Assembly (NCBI GenBank): GCA_016789725.1
Contig: JAEUQN010000003.1
Span: 59,472-117,802, forward strand
Direction of reading: 5' to 3'
Length of the DNA stretch: 58,331 nucleotides
Source: Blastocatellia bacterium
GTDB lineage: Bacteria > Acidobacteriota > Blastocatellia > RBC074
In this document: positions 43,918 to 51,473 of the stretch, piece after piece
Layout of the letters: each line of letters starts with the position of its first letter
How positions within the stretch are numbered: position 1 is the first letter of the stretch
Made by a program: the position numbers and the translations under genes
The notes under the pieces: generated by a model
Seen by the model: the letters and a program-made list of their open reading frames with translations, nothing else
What the model was told of the DNA's origin: nothing
The model's database searches: none

Positions 43918-43956
43918 GAATTTATTCGCTTACGCGAGTAGCAAATGCATTTGCTA
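43918..43956. repeat. 18-bp perfect palindrome beside a copy of a 13-mer repeat
   Basis: TAGCAAATGCATTTGCTA at 43939-43956 is a perfect palindrome. Just before it, GAATTTATTCGCT (43918-43930) is the same 13-mer as in the inverted repeat at 47493-47505. Both lie in intergenic gaps of the FHA/DUF4384 gene run. Confidence 0.7.
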
Positions 43957-43999
43957 TTATGTGTCTCCTGCCAACGTCATTTGTTATTACACTTACGAT

Positions 44000-45247
44000 C
44001 TACAATTCCGAAAACGCTGTCGCGCCTGTCAATCCAAAGCTCCCCGGATATTCGCCCACAATTCCTGCCGCAAAGAAGCGGACGACTTTCTCTGCGCCAT
44101 CGCGGGGGACGATGCCAGCTTTGACTTGTTTCCAGAAATCGCGGCGGTCGTTGGGATCAATGCCCTGTAACTTCTGATTCAATTCGCCAGCCTTGCTTTT
44201 CGGTTGGCCGAAGCAGGCGAGCGCGTACATAAAATCCTGACCGTCAAAGAGCGGAAGCAGTTCCTGCAAATGCGAGGCAGCCAGATCGGCGGATCGTTTC
44301 GGCGTGCTCAGGGCGGACAGGTCTTCGCTGCCAGAGACATAATCTTTCGCAATCGCGGGCGGGATTTGCCAGATGCCGATGCCTCCGCCGGAGCTTTGCC
44401 CATATTTACTTTGACTCATCGCCAGAATGTGACCGTAGAGCGGATTCATACCTTTCGCCGCACTGAAAGCGCGTTGCACTTCGAGGCGATAATTTTGCGC
44501 GTTGGCGGTCACATCTACGCGATAGTCGCTGGTGCGGGCGGCAATGGCCTGAATCATTTCAGGATCAAAGATGTAATTGCCTTTGCCCGAAAGCTGCCCG
44601 GCTAAACGACCCACCAGGCCTTCGATACCGGTTGCCGTTCCAGCCGAAAGCGTCACCGATTTGACAGGCTCCGGTGTCGGTTTGGTGCTATCACTGGAAG
44701 CAATGGATTTGGAGACAACGGGCGTGGGCGTGTAATAGGTCAACGTGCCATTTTTAGCGGTCTGATCGGCACTCTTGCTGCGCACAATCCACACGGCTAC
44801 GCCGACGAAGGCAAGCACGAGGATGACCATCACGCCAGCCACAGCAACATGTGCGCCTGAAACGCCGCCTTCGGTGGGCGCGGGTGCGGGCACGGGCGTG
44901 GCGGCGACATCGCTGCTCGCGGAGTGGTTGGCGGGCGCAGTCGCTGCCCCTTCGGGCGCAATCACACGGATAGCGGTTGTGCCGCCGAGGGAAATCGTAT
45001 CGCCGGATTTCAATGGTTGTGCGGCAGTGAGCGCCACCCCGTTCAAAATCGTGCCATTCGTGCTGCCCAGATCGTTCAGCCAGAAGTCACCACCGCGCAG
45101 TTCGATCATCGCGTGATAACGCGCGACGCTGGGTTCATCAATGTAAATTGTATTGTCGCTGGAACGCCCGATAGACGCACTGCTCGCCAATTTCATCTCG
45201 CGGGAACCAAAGCGTGGATTCGTAATTATCAGTTTCATTTCCTTCAT
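44000..45247 (-). CDS. FHA-domain membrane protein with inactive-looking transglycosylase domain
   Basis: A 415-residue member of the FHA-TM-transglycosylase-like trio. The FHA domain ('SIGRSSDNTIYI', 'SVARYHAMIE', 'STNGTILNG') is intact; one membrane helix lies near 135-160 and the lysozyme-like domain spans about 260-412. In the catalytic region 'HILAMSQSKYG' aligns with 'PVIETEYR' of the next paralogue, giving Gln instead of the catalytic Glu, while 'GGGIGIWQIPPAIAKDY' keeps the fold motif. It is probably a peptidoglycan-binding rather than cleaving protein. The start is chosen at the ATG at 45247; the in-frame ATG at 45238 and TTG at 45268 are alternatives. Confidence 0.8.
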   Translation of the reverse strand: MKEMKLIITNPRFGSREMKLASSASIGRSSDNTIYIDEPSVARYHAMIELRGGDFWLNDLGSTNGTILNGVALTAAQPLKSGDTISLGGTTAIRVIAPEGAATAPANHSASSDVAATPVPAPAPTEGGVSGAHVAVAGVMVILVLAFVGVAVWIVRSKSADQTAKNGTLTYYTPTPVVSKSIASSDSTKPTPEPVKSVTLSAGTATGIEGLVGRLAGQLSGKGNYIFDPEMIQAIAARTSDYRVDVTANAQNYRLEVQRAFSAAKGMNPLYGHILAMSQSKYGQSSGGGIGIWQIPPAIAKDYVSGSEDLSALSTPKRSADLAASHLQELLPLFDGQDFMYALACFGQPKSKAGELNQKLQGIDPNDRRDFWKQVKAGIVPRDGAEKVVRFFAAGIVGEYPGSFGLTGATAFSEL

Positions 45248-45436
45248 TGCCTGCTTAGCATAATGCAAAAGAAAATCCAGCGTAAATAACTTGTGAGGTT
45301 TGTGCCGGATTTACCTCGAAGAACACGGAGCGCGCCAAGTTTTTTGACAGGACTGACGAGATCGGTCCGGTTAAGCTTGTGATGAATCGTGCCAACCCTG
45401 TCTGATTTGCTCCGAATGCGCTGCGTTGAATTCCCG

Positions 45437-46615
45437 TTATTCCTTCGACACAGGTTTCAGTTCAATTGCGATGGGGACGCTGGCTGAAGAAATGTCAACA
45501 TCAAGGCTGTAGGCTTCGTAACCGATCACACGGGCGCGCAGGTTATAACGGCCCGGCGGCACCGGTTTTTCCAACGTGAATTGCCCTTCGGCATTGGACC
45601 CGCCCCACGTAATTAAATTCGACGCCGCGACTTCCTTGCCAACCAATAACAATCCCACACGAACGCCCGCCAGCGGTTGACCCGCCGCAGATTTGACAGT
45701 GCCGCGCACAACGAATGCTTCCATCGCTCGCGGTTCATTCGTGGCGGTCAGATTCGGCGTAGCGGCTGTAGTAGGTGTAGGTTTCGGCACTGCGGCGTTC
45801 ATTTCAGCTTCCTGATGCTTGGATATCATCGCCGCGACCAAATGCGCGGGCCGCAAATAACCAACCGAGCCATACGTTTTTTCGGAATCACTGTCTACGA
45901 CCACGCGCGTTGGCACGCCAATCAATTTGCCTTCGCTGTTCACCGCTGCCCCGCCGCTATTGCCGTGCAACAATCGCCCATTGGTTTTGATCCAATCATC
46001 CAGGGCGTCTTTCCCTTCGACGACGCCGGGATTGACGGTCACGGTCGTGCCACCTTTTTCGGGAAAGCCAATAATAAAAACATCATCCAGCAATTCGACT
46101 TTGTATGAATCGCCGAGGACGATATAGGGCAAATCCATGGGCGTACCGGGCTTGTCCGGGACAACTCGCAGCAAGGCTAAATCGCGCTCCTGATTGAGCA
46201 ACACAATCTTGAGTTTGAGTTGCCGTTGAGCGGTTGCAGCATCGGCGCTGGGATCAGAAGGCAAGCTGAGAAAGATTTCGTCAAAAGTCCTGGTCGAACG
46301 ATCCCGCGCGATAACGTGAAAGTTGGTAATCACGAGACCATCTTTGCGCACGATCACCGCTGAACCACGCGGGCGGAGCTTTTGGTCAGGGTCATTCGCG
46401 TTACGAACGAGAACCAACCCAATTCCCGGAATGACTTTTTTGATTTGTTCGCGGACTTCGGTGGAATACGAAATTTTGGGTGTAGCAGGGGGCGGAACTT
46501 GCGCGTATGCGGCGTGACCGCTGGCCCCCGGCAACCCCATCAATATTGCCATTAACACCGCTGCCAGCTTGGATTGAGAGGAAAAGGTGCGAGAAAGAAA
46601 GACTTCAATCAGCAT
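45437..46615 (-). CDS. Trypsin-like (S1/HtrA-fold) serine protease with carboxypeptidase-regulatory tail
   Basis: A 392-residue exported protease. The signal peptide (about 1-38) is followed by a trypsin-like domain with the full triad: His100 in 'VITNFHVIA', Asp145 in 'QERDLALLRV' and Ser220 in 'HGNSGGAAVN'. The C-terminal ~90 residues form a carboxypeptidase-regulatory-like beta domain ('VRGTVKSAAGQPLAGVRVGL'), probably for binding rather than catalysis. It is located outside the cytoplasm. The start is the ATG at 46615 rather than the TTG at 46621. It lies between the DUF4384 and FHA genes, same strand. Confidence 0.9.
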   Translation of the reverse strand: MLIEVFLSRTFSSQSKLAAVLMAILMGLPGASGHAAYAQVPPPATPKISYSTEVREQIKKVIPGIGLVLVRNANDPDQKLRPRGSAVIVRKDGLVITNFHVIARDRSTRTFDEIFLSLPSDPSADAATAQRQLKLKIVLLNQERDLALLRVVPDKPGTPMDLPYIVLGDSYKVELLDDVFIIGFPEKGGTTVTVNPGVVEGKDALDDWIKTNGRLLHGNSGGAAVNSEGKLIGVPTRVVVDSDSEKTYGSVGYLRPAHLVAAMISKHQEAEMNAAVPKPTPTTAATPNLTATNEPRAMEAFVVRGTVKSAAGQPLAGVRVGLLLVGKEVAASNLITWGGSNAEGQFTLEKPVPPGRYNLRARVIGYEAYSLDVDISSASVPIAIELKPVSKE

Positions 46616-46640
46616 AACCAAGCCTTGTGTGGGGCAATAG

Positions 46641-46704
46641 GAAAAGTCTGGAAAAGCCGAGAAAAATCTGACCTCACCAGACTTCGCCAGGCTTCACCAG
46701 ACTG
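46641..46704. repeat. Inverted pair of 10-bp tandem repeats
   Basis: Left: GAAAAGTCTG, GAAAAGCCGA, GAAAAATCTG (46641-46670). Right: CACCAGACTT, CGCCAGGCTT, CACCAGACTG (46675-46704). The arms are complementary in large part (AGTCTGG/CCAGACT and AAGCC/GGCTT), so a long hairpin can form between the DUF4384 stop and the protease start. Confidence 0.75.
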
Positions 46705-46711
46705 GATAGAC

Positions 46712-47467
46712 CTACAGATGCTTCAGCCGTAACTCAAACACTGCGACTTCGCCGGCATTGAGCTTGTTGCCCTGTTTGTCGGAAATCGCCACCACAGAAC
46801 CTTCATTCCTGGATTGATTGCCAGAGGCCAAAACGATGCCACGACAACGCGCTTCTTTTCCTGAAGCCAAGACCAAACCGCGTTCGCGCGTACACGATCC
46901 CGTGACGATGCCAACGGGTTCGCCAATTGGTTTGCCTGAGCCTTTTTTGCCCCCTTTGCTGGTGCTATTGTCGGCTAATTCTTCTGCTACGCTGGTGGCG
47001 GATTTACCCAATTCCCCACCCGCTGATTCGATAGCTTCTTCGTAGGGTTTAATTTTTTCGTAGGACAATACAACCTTCAGAATTTCCGTGCCGGGTTCCT
47101 TATCAAACTCAATCGCATACGGTTTGGCGGGCAAATCGTATCCCTGGTCGGCATCAATCGCACCGTTGTAAATCACTTTGGTAACGCCGCCGGGCGAAAC
47201 GTTGATGAAATAAACATAACCTTTGAAATTACTCTCAAAGCTAACACGAATGCGGTCACCCGCTTTGAACGCTTTACCTGGATCAACCAGGTCGCCGCGC
47301 TCATTGGTGAGTTTGACTTCCAGCCCGTCGGCTTTCTTGCCAACGAACATGGCGCGGGCGCGTACGGTGTCCTGTTTGGCTTTGCTCTTACCTTGTGCGG
47401 ACGAGGCCGAGAAATTCACGGCCAGCAACGCGCTGAGTACCAAATAACTGATGGCTTTCGTTTTCAT
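46712..47467 (-). CDS. Exported DUF4384-domain protein
   Basis: A 251-residue exported protein. The signal peptide is about residues 1-24. The DUF4384 domain (about 45-140) shows 'FKAGDRIRVSFESNFKGYVY' and 'INVSPGGVTKVIYNG', beta strands often linked to caspase-like or protease effectors. The C-terminal part holds two copies of a 'VLASGxxxRxxGxV' pattern. GAGGAAG precedes the ATG at 47467. The function is unknown; it likely presents a binding surface for partner proteins in the same run. Confidence 0.8.
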   Translation of the reverse strand: MKTKAISYLVLSALLAVNFSASSAQGKSKAKQDTVRARAMFVGKKADGLEVKLTNERGDLVDPGKAFKAGDRIRVSFESNFKGYVYFINVSPGGVTKVIYNGAIDADQGYDLPAKPYAIEFDKEPGTEILKVVLSYEKIKPYEEAIESAGGELGKSATSVAEELADNSTSKGGKKGSGKPIGEPVGIVTGSCTRERGLVLASGKEARCRGIVLASGNQSRNEGSVVAISDKQGNKLNAGEVAVFELRLKHL

Positions 47468-47491
47468 AATCTTCCTCACTTCACGTAGTAA

Positions 47492-47529
47492 CGAATTTAT
47501 TCGCTCAATGTGATAAGCGAATAAATTCG
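47492..47529. repeat. Inverted repeat, 14-bp perfect arms
   Basis: CGAATTTATTCGCT (47492-47505) and AGCGAATAAATTCG (47516-47529) around a 10-nt loop, in the gap between the two DUF4384 genes. A related 13-mer occurs at 43918-43930, which suggests a repeat family. Confidence 0.75.
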
Positions 47530-47546
47530 CTGCCACGTGACAAGTT

Positions 47547-48308
47547 CTATTGATGTCTGATTTTCGTTTCGATAATCAACTCTTCGTTGTCGTTGCGATT
47601 CAGGTTCGTGAATTGCACGGTTGTCACGTTTGGATTTGTTTTGCTGAACTGTTGACGCGAACCGCTTTTGACTTTGGTCAGCACATCTTTTTTGACAATG
47701 ATCGTGCCGTCATCGGTTGCGGAGTTCGGCAAATCATCAATCTTGTCGCGGCTGAAAATCAATGTCAGGTCGTCGTCTGTATTTTCCACGCGAAACCAGC
47801 AGTTACCGTTTTTGTCTTTGTATTCGCCAGGGCAATTCGACGGAACCACGATGCGTTGATCTTTCTTCACAAAATTCTGCCCGTTGTTGATGCGTTTGTC
47901 AGGAAACACCATCGTCAAATCTTTTTCCTGAATGATGTACAGGTAGCCATCCTGATTCACCTGGAAATCCAGTTGCAGGTAATCACCCACTTTGTAGGTC
48001 TCTTCAGGATTGGTTGGTTTGGGGTTCTTGGCGGGGTCTGGCGCATCGGCCCAGGCACCTTTGTGAATGCTCCACCGCAGCGAGAGCAATTGCACTTTTT
48101 CGACGACAGGAGCAGGTTTCCTGCCCGCAGGCTTCGGACGTGGTTTGGGTGGCGTTCGTTGCGGCTTCTCGACGCGTTTGACGGGAACTTTATTTTCCCA
48201 GAGCGCCGATGGCGACTGAGCCAATGTTGGAATAGCCCAGCCGCTCAAGCCGCAAAAAATCAGGCCTAAGATGCTTCGTCTGAATGGATTCATAGAAAAC
48301 TCGATCAT
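47547..48308 (-). CDS. Exported DUF4384-domain protein
   Basis: A 253-residue exported protein that starts with a short lead and a signal peptide ending 'TLAQS' (about residue 32). A Pro/Lys-rich linker ('PKPRPKPAGRKPAP') precedes a DUF4384 domain (about 72-165; 'YKVGDYLQLDFQVNQDGYLY', 'MVFPDKRINNGQNFV'). The C-terminus is unmatched. Its start overlaps the kinase stop by four bases (ATGA), so it is translationally coupled to the kinase. An in-frame ATG at 48293 is an alternative start. It is a paralogue of the next gene but diverged. Confidence 0.82.
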   Translation of the reverse strand: MIEFSMNPFRRSILGLIFCGLSGWAIPTLAQSPSALWENKVPVKRVEKPQRTPPKPRPKPAGRKPAPVVEKVQLLSLRWSIHKGAWADAPDPAKNPKPTNPEETYKVGDYLQLDFQVNQDGYLYIIQEKDLTMVFPDKRINNGQNFVKKDQRIVVPSNCPGEYKDKNGNCWFRVENTDDDLTLIFSRDKIDDLPNSATDDGTIIVKKDVLTKVKSGSRQQFSKTNPNVTTVQFTNLNRNDNEELIIETKIRHQ

Positions 48309-50437
48309 TTTTTCGGCAAGACCTCTCGCACTTTCGGGCTGTCAGCGCGTGCCGCACATCGAAACCCCAGGAGCCACGCTCCCTGCTGCAATTCCGCATC
48401 CGAATAGGTCGGCGTATGGTAGCCACGAGTCGTTGTGCGTGTATCTTTCGCCTCACTTTGGATATGGCCCCCGCGCCACACACGATTCGTCGAGCCATAA
48501 TCTTTGTCGGCGACTTGGTTGCCCGGATAGGCCTGATAGTTGTCTGCGACCCACTCGGCCACATTGCCCGCCATATCCATCACACCATATGCCGAAGTGT
48601 TGGCGGACTTTTGCCCAACGTTGGCGGTATGTGTCGTCTTCCCCCCTCCCCCGGCAGTATTGCCCCAGGGCCAACGACGCTTCCATTTCGGGTCTGCATC
48701 CGTTGCCTTCGGGTCCCAGGAGGCAGCTTTTTCCCATTCCTGCTCGGTGGGTAATTCTTTACCGGCCCATCGCGCGTAGGATTGAGCATCTTCCCACGTC
48801 ACACCCACGACAGGTTGATCGGGGTTCTTCTCAGCGTAGCTCGTATCCCAAAAGGGATTCGCGGGCATCTTGCGACTGGTTGCCTCACAGAACTCTTTGA
48901 ACTGGCGATTCGTCACTTCGTATTTATCAATGTAGTAATCGTAGTTCAGGTCCACCTTATGAACAGGCTTTTCGCTGTCTAATCCATTGTCATCGCCCAT
49001 CAGAAACGGTCCGGCCTTGACCAGCCGCATCGGGCCTTTCAGGTTGATTTCGTCAGCCAGAGTTCCGGTGGGTGCAGGAGCGCCCGTACAACGCCCCTGC
49101 AATACAATCTGATCGCCGTTCTGTCCAGTCAGCTTGTCTTTGATCGGCTGTCCATCCTGCAACAACTCGCCGCCGCAACTAAGACGAAGCCCATACAATT
49201 CACCCGCCTTCAAACCCGTCACGCGAATTTCACTTTCGGACTTGCTGTCTTTGCCTTCCGCAATCATCGGAATGCCGCGCGGAATATCATTCACGAAAAC
49301 GGTGCTATTTGCGGCCAGACCTTTGACCACGACGGTGAAGCCAAGCGTTCGTTGCATCGCCCACAAACCAACGGCGAGCAGTAAAAACAAGCCCGCACCC
49401 GCCGCCCCAATCAAGGCAAAGGCCGGAAGCTTACTTTTACTTTTGGCAGGTGTTTGCGGTGATTGTCGAGCCGGTGGCGGGGGTGGCGGTGCAGGACCGC
49501 GCGCTGCCTGTTGATTGCGGATTTGTGAGAGCGGAACAGTGGCATCATCTGCCGCCGGACGGTGTTGTTCGTTCATAGCAACTTTCCCTTGCGTCAAAGC
49601 CGCCAAATCGCGGCGCACATCGCTGGCATTGCGATAACGTGTGTTCACATCCTTCGCCATCATTCGTTCGACCACTGCCGCGAGAGCTTTCGAGATGGCG
49701 GGATCGAGTTGATGCAAATTCGGCGCAGGCCGTGACAGATCAGTGTGCCACGCTAACCAACGTTGCGCGATTTGACTGCTATCTTGTAAAGCGTAAATTT
49801 CTGACAAAACCTGACGAAACTTCGTTTCGCCGAGCAACATTTCAAAGGCCAGAATTCCGGCGGCATAGATGTCCGCCTGCTGCGGTTCGGCATTGCGACC
49901 AAGCGCCGCGTCAATCATTTCCGGTGCCACGCATTTCGCCGTCGCCATCGCATCGCCGACTTGCGACTGCTTCGTAGATTCGGCAATCCCAAAATCGCTC
50001 AGATAGGCCGTGCCATCGCGTCCGAGCAGGATGTTGCTGGCTTTCAAATCCCGATGAACGATGCCACGCGTGTGAATCGCGTCTAAGCCGGAGAGAACTT
50101 GATCCAGCCACACTACAGCCTGATTTGACGGGACTGCGCCGCGTTTGACGACGTCGGCAAGCGTGCCGCCTTCGACGTAATCCATCACCAGATACAACTT
50201 GTTTTCCCACACCAGCGCATCGCGCACCATCACGATATTGGGGTGCGCGGGCAATTGCGCGAGCAGTTCGGCTTCGCGGGCAAAACGTTGCTGGATTTCC
50301 GGGTGATGCGCCAGATCGGCGAGGATTTCTTTGATGGCGACGTATTTCTTGAATTGGGGATGCAGGGCTTTGTAAACAGCACCCATCGCGCCACGCCCGA
50401 TGACTTCGAGGACTTCGTATTTGTCTATTCTTTGCAT
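48305..50437 (-). CDS. Membrane Ser/Thr protein kinase fused to an FGE-like domain
   Basis: A 710-residue fusion. The N-terminal kinase (about 1-270) has the ATP Lys36 ('YVAIKEILAD'), 'HRDLKASN' (Asp130) and Asp148 in 'SDFGIAE'. The activation region 'ATAKCVAPEM' departs from the usual GTPxYMAPE. A Pro-rich linker and one membrane helix (about 342-366) follow. The extracytoplasmic half has a formylglycine-generating-enzyme/C-type-lectin-like domain (about 465-695; 'YDYYIDKYEVTNRQFKEFCE', 'LPTEQEWEKAA', 'GVMDMAGNVAEWVADNY', 'GFRCA'). The two copper-binding Cys of true FGEs are absent, so it is probably a ligand-binding sensor. It is the first gene of the run down to 41214. Confidence 0.92.
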   Translation of the reverse strand: MQRIDKYEVLEVIGRGAMGAVYKALHPQFKKYVAIKEILADLAHHPEIQQRFAREAELLAQLPAHPNIVMVRDALVWENKLYLVMDYVEGGTLADVVKRGAVPSNQAVVWLDQVLSGLDAIHTRGIVHRDLKASNILLGRDGTAYLSDFGIAESTKQSQVGDAMATAKCVAPEMIDAALGRNAEPQQADIYAAGILAFEMLLGETKFRQVLSEIYALQDSSQIAQRWLAWHTDLSRPAPNLHQLDPAISKALAAVVERMMAKDVNTRYRNASDVRRDLAALTQGKVAMNEQHRPAADDATVPLSQIRNQQAARGPAPPPPPPARQSPQTPAKSKSKLPAFALIGAAGAGLFLLLAVGLWAMQRTLGFTVVVKGLAANSTVFVNDIPRGIPMIAEGKDSKSESEIRVTGLKAGELYGLRLSCGGELLQDGQPIKDKLTGQNGDQIVLQGRCTGAPAPTGTLADEINLKGPMRLVKAGPFLMGDDNGLDSEKPVHKVDLNYDYYIDKYEVTNRQFKEFCEATSRKMPANPFWDTSYAEKNPDQPVVGVTWEDAQSYARWAGKELPTEQEWEKAASWDPKATDADPKWKRRWPWGNTAGGGGKTTHTANVGQKSANTSAYGVMDMAGNVAEWVADNYQAYPGNQVADKDYGSTNRVWRGGHIQSEAKDTRTTTRGYHTPTYSDAELQQGAWLLGFRCAARADSPKVREVLPKK

Positions 50438-50751
50438 GGGCCTAATTGAAAAGTTTCTACTGCATCAATGGCGGCTTCCGGCATTCTCGTGAGGGGGAAC
50501 AGATCATCAAAACTCTGATCGCAGCCGCTGGATTTGGGGCTTTTTGACAGGGCGGAAACTACCGTAGGGACAGGGGTTTGTCAAGAAGTATGTGCGGTGA
50601 TTTTCTGCAAGTATGGCAGAGGCTTGGCCCTGCGTTGGGCGGTGTCAAGGTCTCGCTGGCGAACAGGTTTTTCGGGAACTGAGTTTTGAAGGCAACCGTT
50701 TCTTTTGTCTCACTGCATGAGTGATACCGGAAATTCGTGGCGGATGGCATC
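50438..50751. other. Intergenic region holding the kinase promoter
   Basis: 314 bp between the kinase start and the Lon-substrate-binding gene stop. It contains a good sigma-70-like promoter (50556-50584, minus strand) that leaves a leader of about 110 nt before the kinase. No supported ORF or RNA is seen. Confidence 0.5.
50556..50584 (-). promoter_or_regulatory. Promoter of the kinase/DUF4384/FHA run
   Basis: On the minus strand TTGACA (50584-50579), a 17-bp spacer, then TAGTTT (50561-50556). The -35 box is perfect and the spacing ideal; the -10 box matches at four of six positions. It points at the kinase ATG at 50437. Confidence 0.55.
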
Positions 50752-51420
50752 TCACATCAAATCGGGGGGCTTGCCAGCGTGTCCATTCACTTTGGCAATT
50801 TGGTGGACTTTGGCGCGGAGTTCGTAGGTTTCAACCAATTCTCTCAGATGGTTCGTCAACACACGCAAGCGGCGATTCGTATTCGTCATCTCCAGCCAGA
50901 GTTGTTTTTCGTCCAGTTCGACATCCAGGCTGGCTGCGATCACAAACGACAGGGCAACGGTATCTTCTGGCAATTCGGGTACCTGTTCTTCTTCGCCTGG
51001 CGAAACGTCTCGCAACTTTTTGCCCGCTGCAATAATGCGCAGGAATAATTCTCGCGCGCGTTCCGTTGAGGCGGTCAGATCATCAAAGGCCAGATCGTCC
51101 TCAAAAAAATCTACTTCCGCCTGATGATACGGTTCGCCTTCGACCAGACCACGCAACTGAAAGCGATCTTTGCCTGCGCATAAAATATTCGAGCGACCAT
51201 CCGCGAGTTCTTCGTGTGCGATAACTTCAACCGTGCAGCCAATGCGACCAATCGCAGGCAATTCACTCTCTTTCATCTCACCAGGATAGATAATGCCGAA
51301 GGTCTTATCGCCCGCCATGATGTCTTTCATCAACTTGCGATAACGCGGCTCAAAGATGTGCAACGGCGTAATCACACCCGGAAACTGCACAACCGTGAGT
51401 GGGAAGATGGGAATTATCAT
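50752..51420 (-). CDS. Lon-type substrate-binding (LON domain) protein
   Basis: A 222-residue protein consisting only of the N-terminal substrate-recognition domain of Lon protease: 'IIPIFPLTVVQFPGVITPLH', 'IFEPRYRKLMKDI', 'IGCTVEVIAHEELADGR', then a helical bundle. There is no ATPase or protease part, as in the stand-alone LON-domain family of many bacteria. It probably binds unfolded protein segments in the cytosol. It is 53 bp downstream of lepA on the same strand, with a long hairpin between. Confidence 0.88.
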   Translation of the reverse strand: MIIPIFPLTVVQFPGVITPLHIFEPRYRKLMKDIMAGDKTFGIIYPGEMKESELPAIGRIGCTVEVIAHEELADGRSNILCAGKDRFQLRGLVEGEPYHQAEVDFFEDDLAFDDLTASTERARELFLRIIAAGKKLRDVSPGEEEQVPELPEDTVALSFVIAASLDVELDEKQLWLEMTNTNRRLRVLTNHLRELVETYELRAKVHQIAKVNGHAGKPPDLM

Positions 51421-51428
51421 AAAGAGAA

Positions 51429-51468
51429 GGTGTTAGGTGTTAGGTGTTAGTGCAAACACCTAACACCC
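51429..51468. repeat. Heptamer array forming a 13-bp hairpin between LON-domain gene and lepA
   Basis: GGTGTTA is repeated three times (51429-51449). GGTGTTAGGTGTT (51436-51448) pairs perfectly with AACACCTAACACC (51455-51467) over a 6-nt loop. There is no T-tract, so it is a weak terminator at best. It sits 6 bp from the lepA stop and 9 bp from the next start. Confidence 0.85.
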
Positions 51469-51473
51469 AACAT

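Noticed and set aside
41214..50437. Type VI secretion regulatory module (PpkA/Fha-like)
   Set aside because: Kinase and FHA proteins are present, but no Tss structural gene, PppA phosphatase, ClpV or VgrG lies nearby, and the FHA proteins carry transglycosylase-like domains instead.
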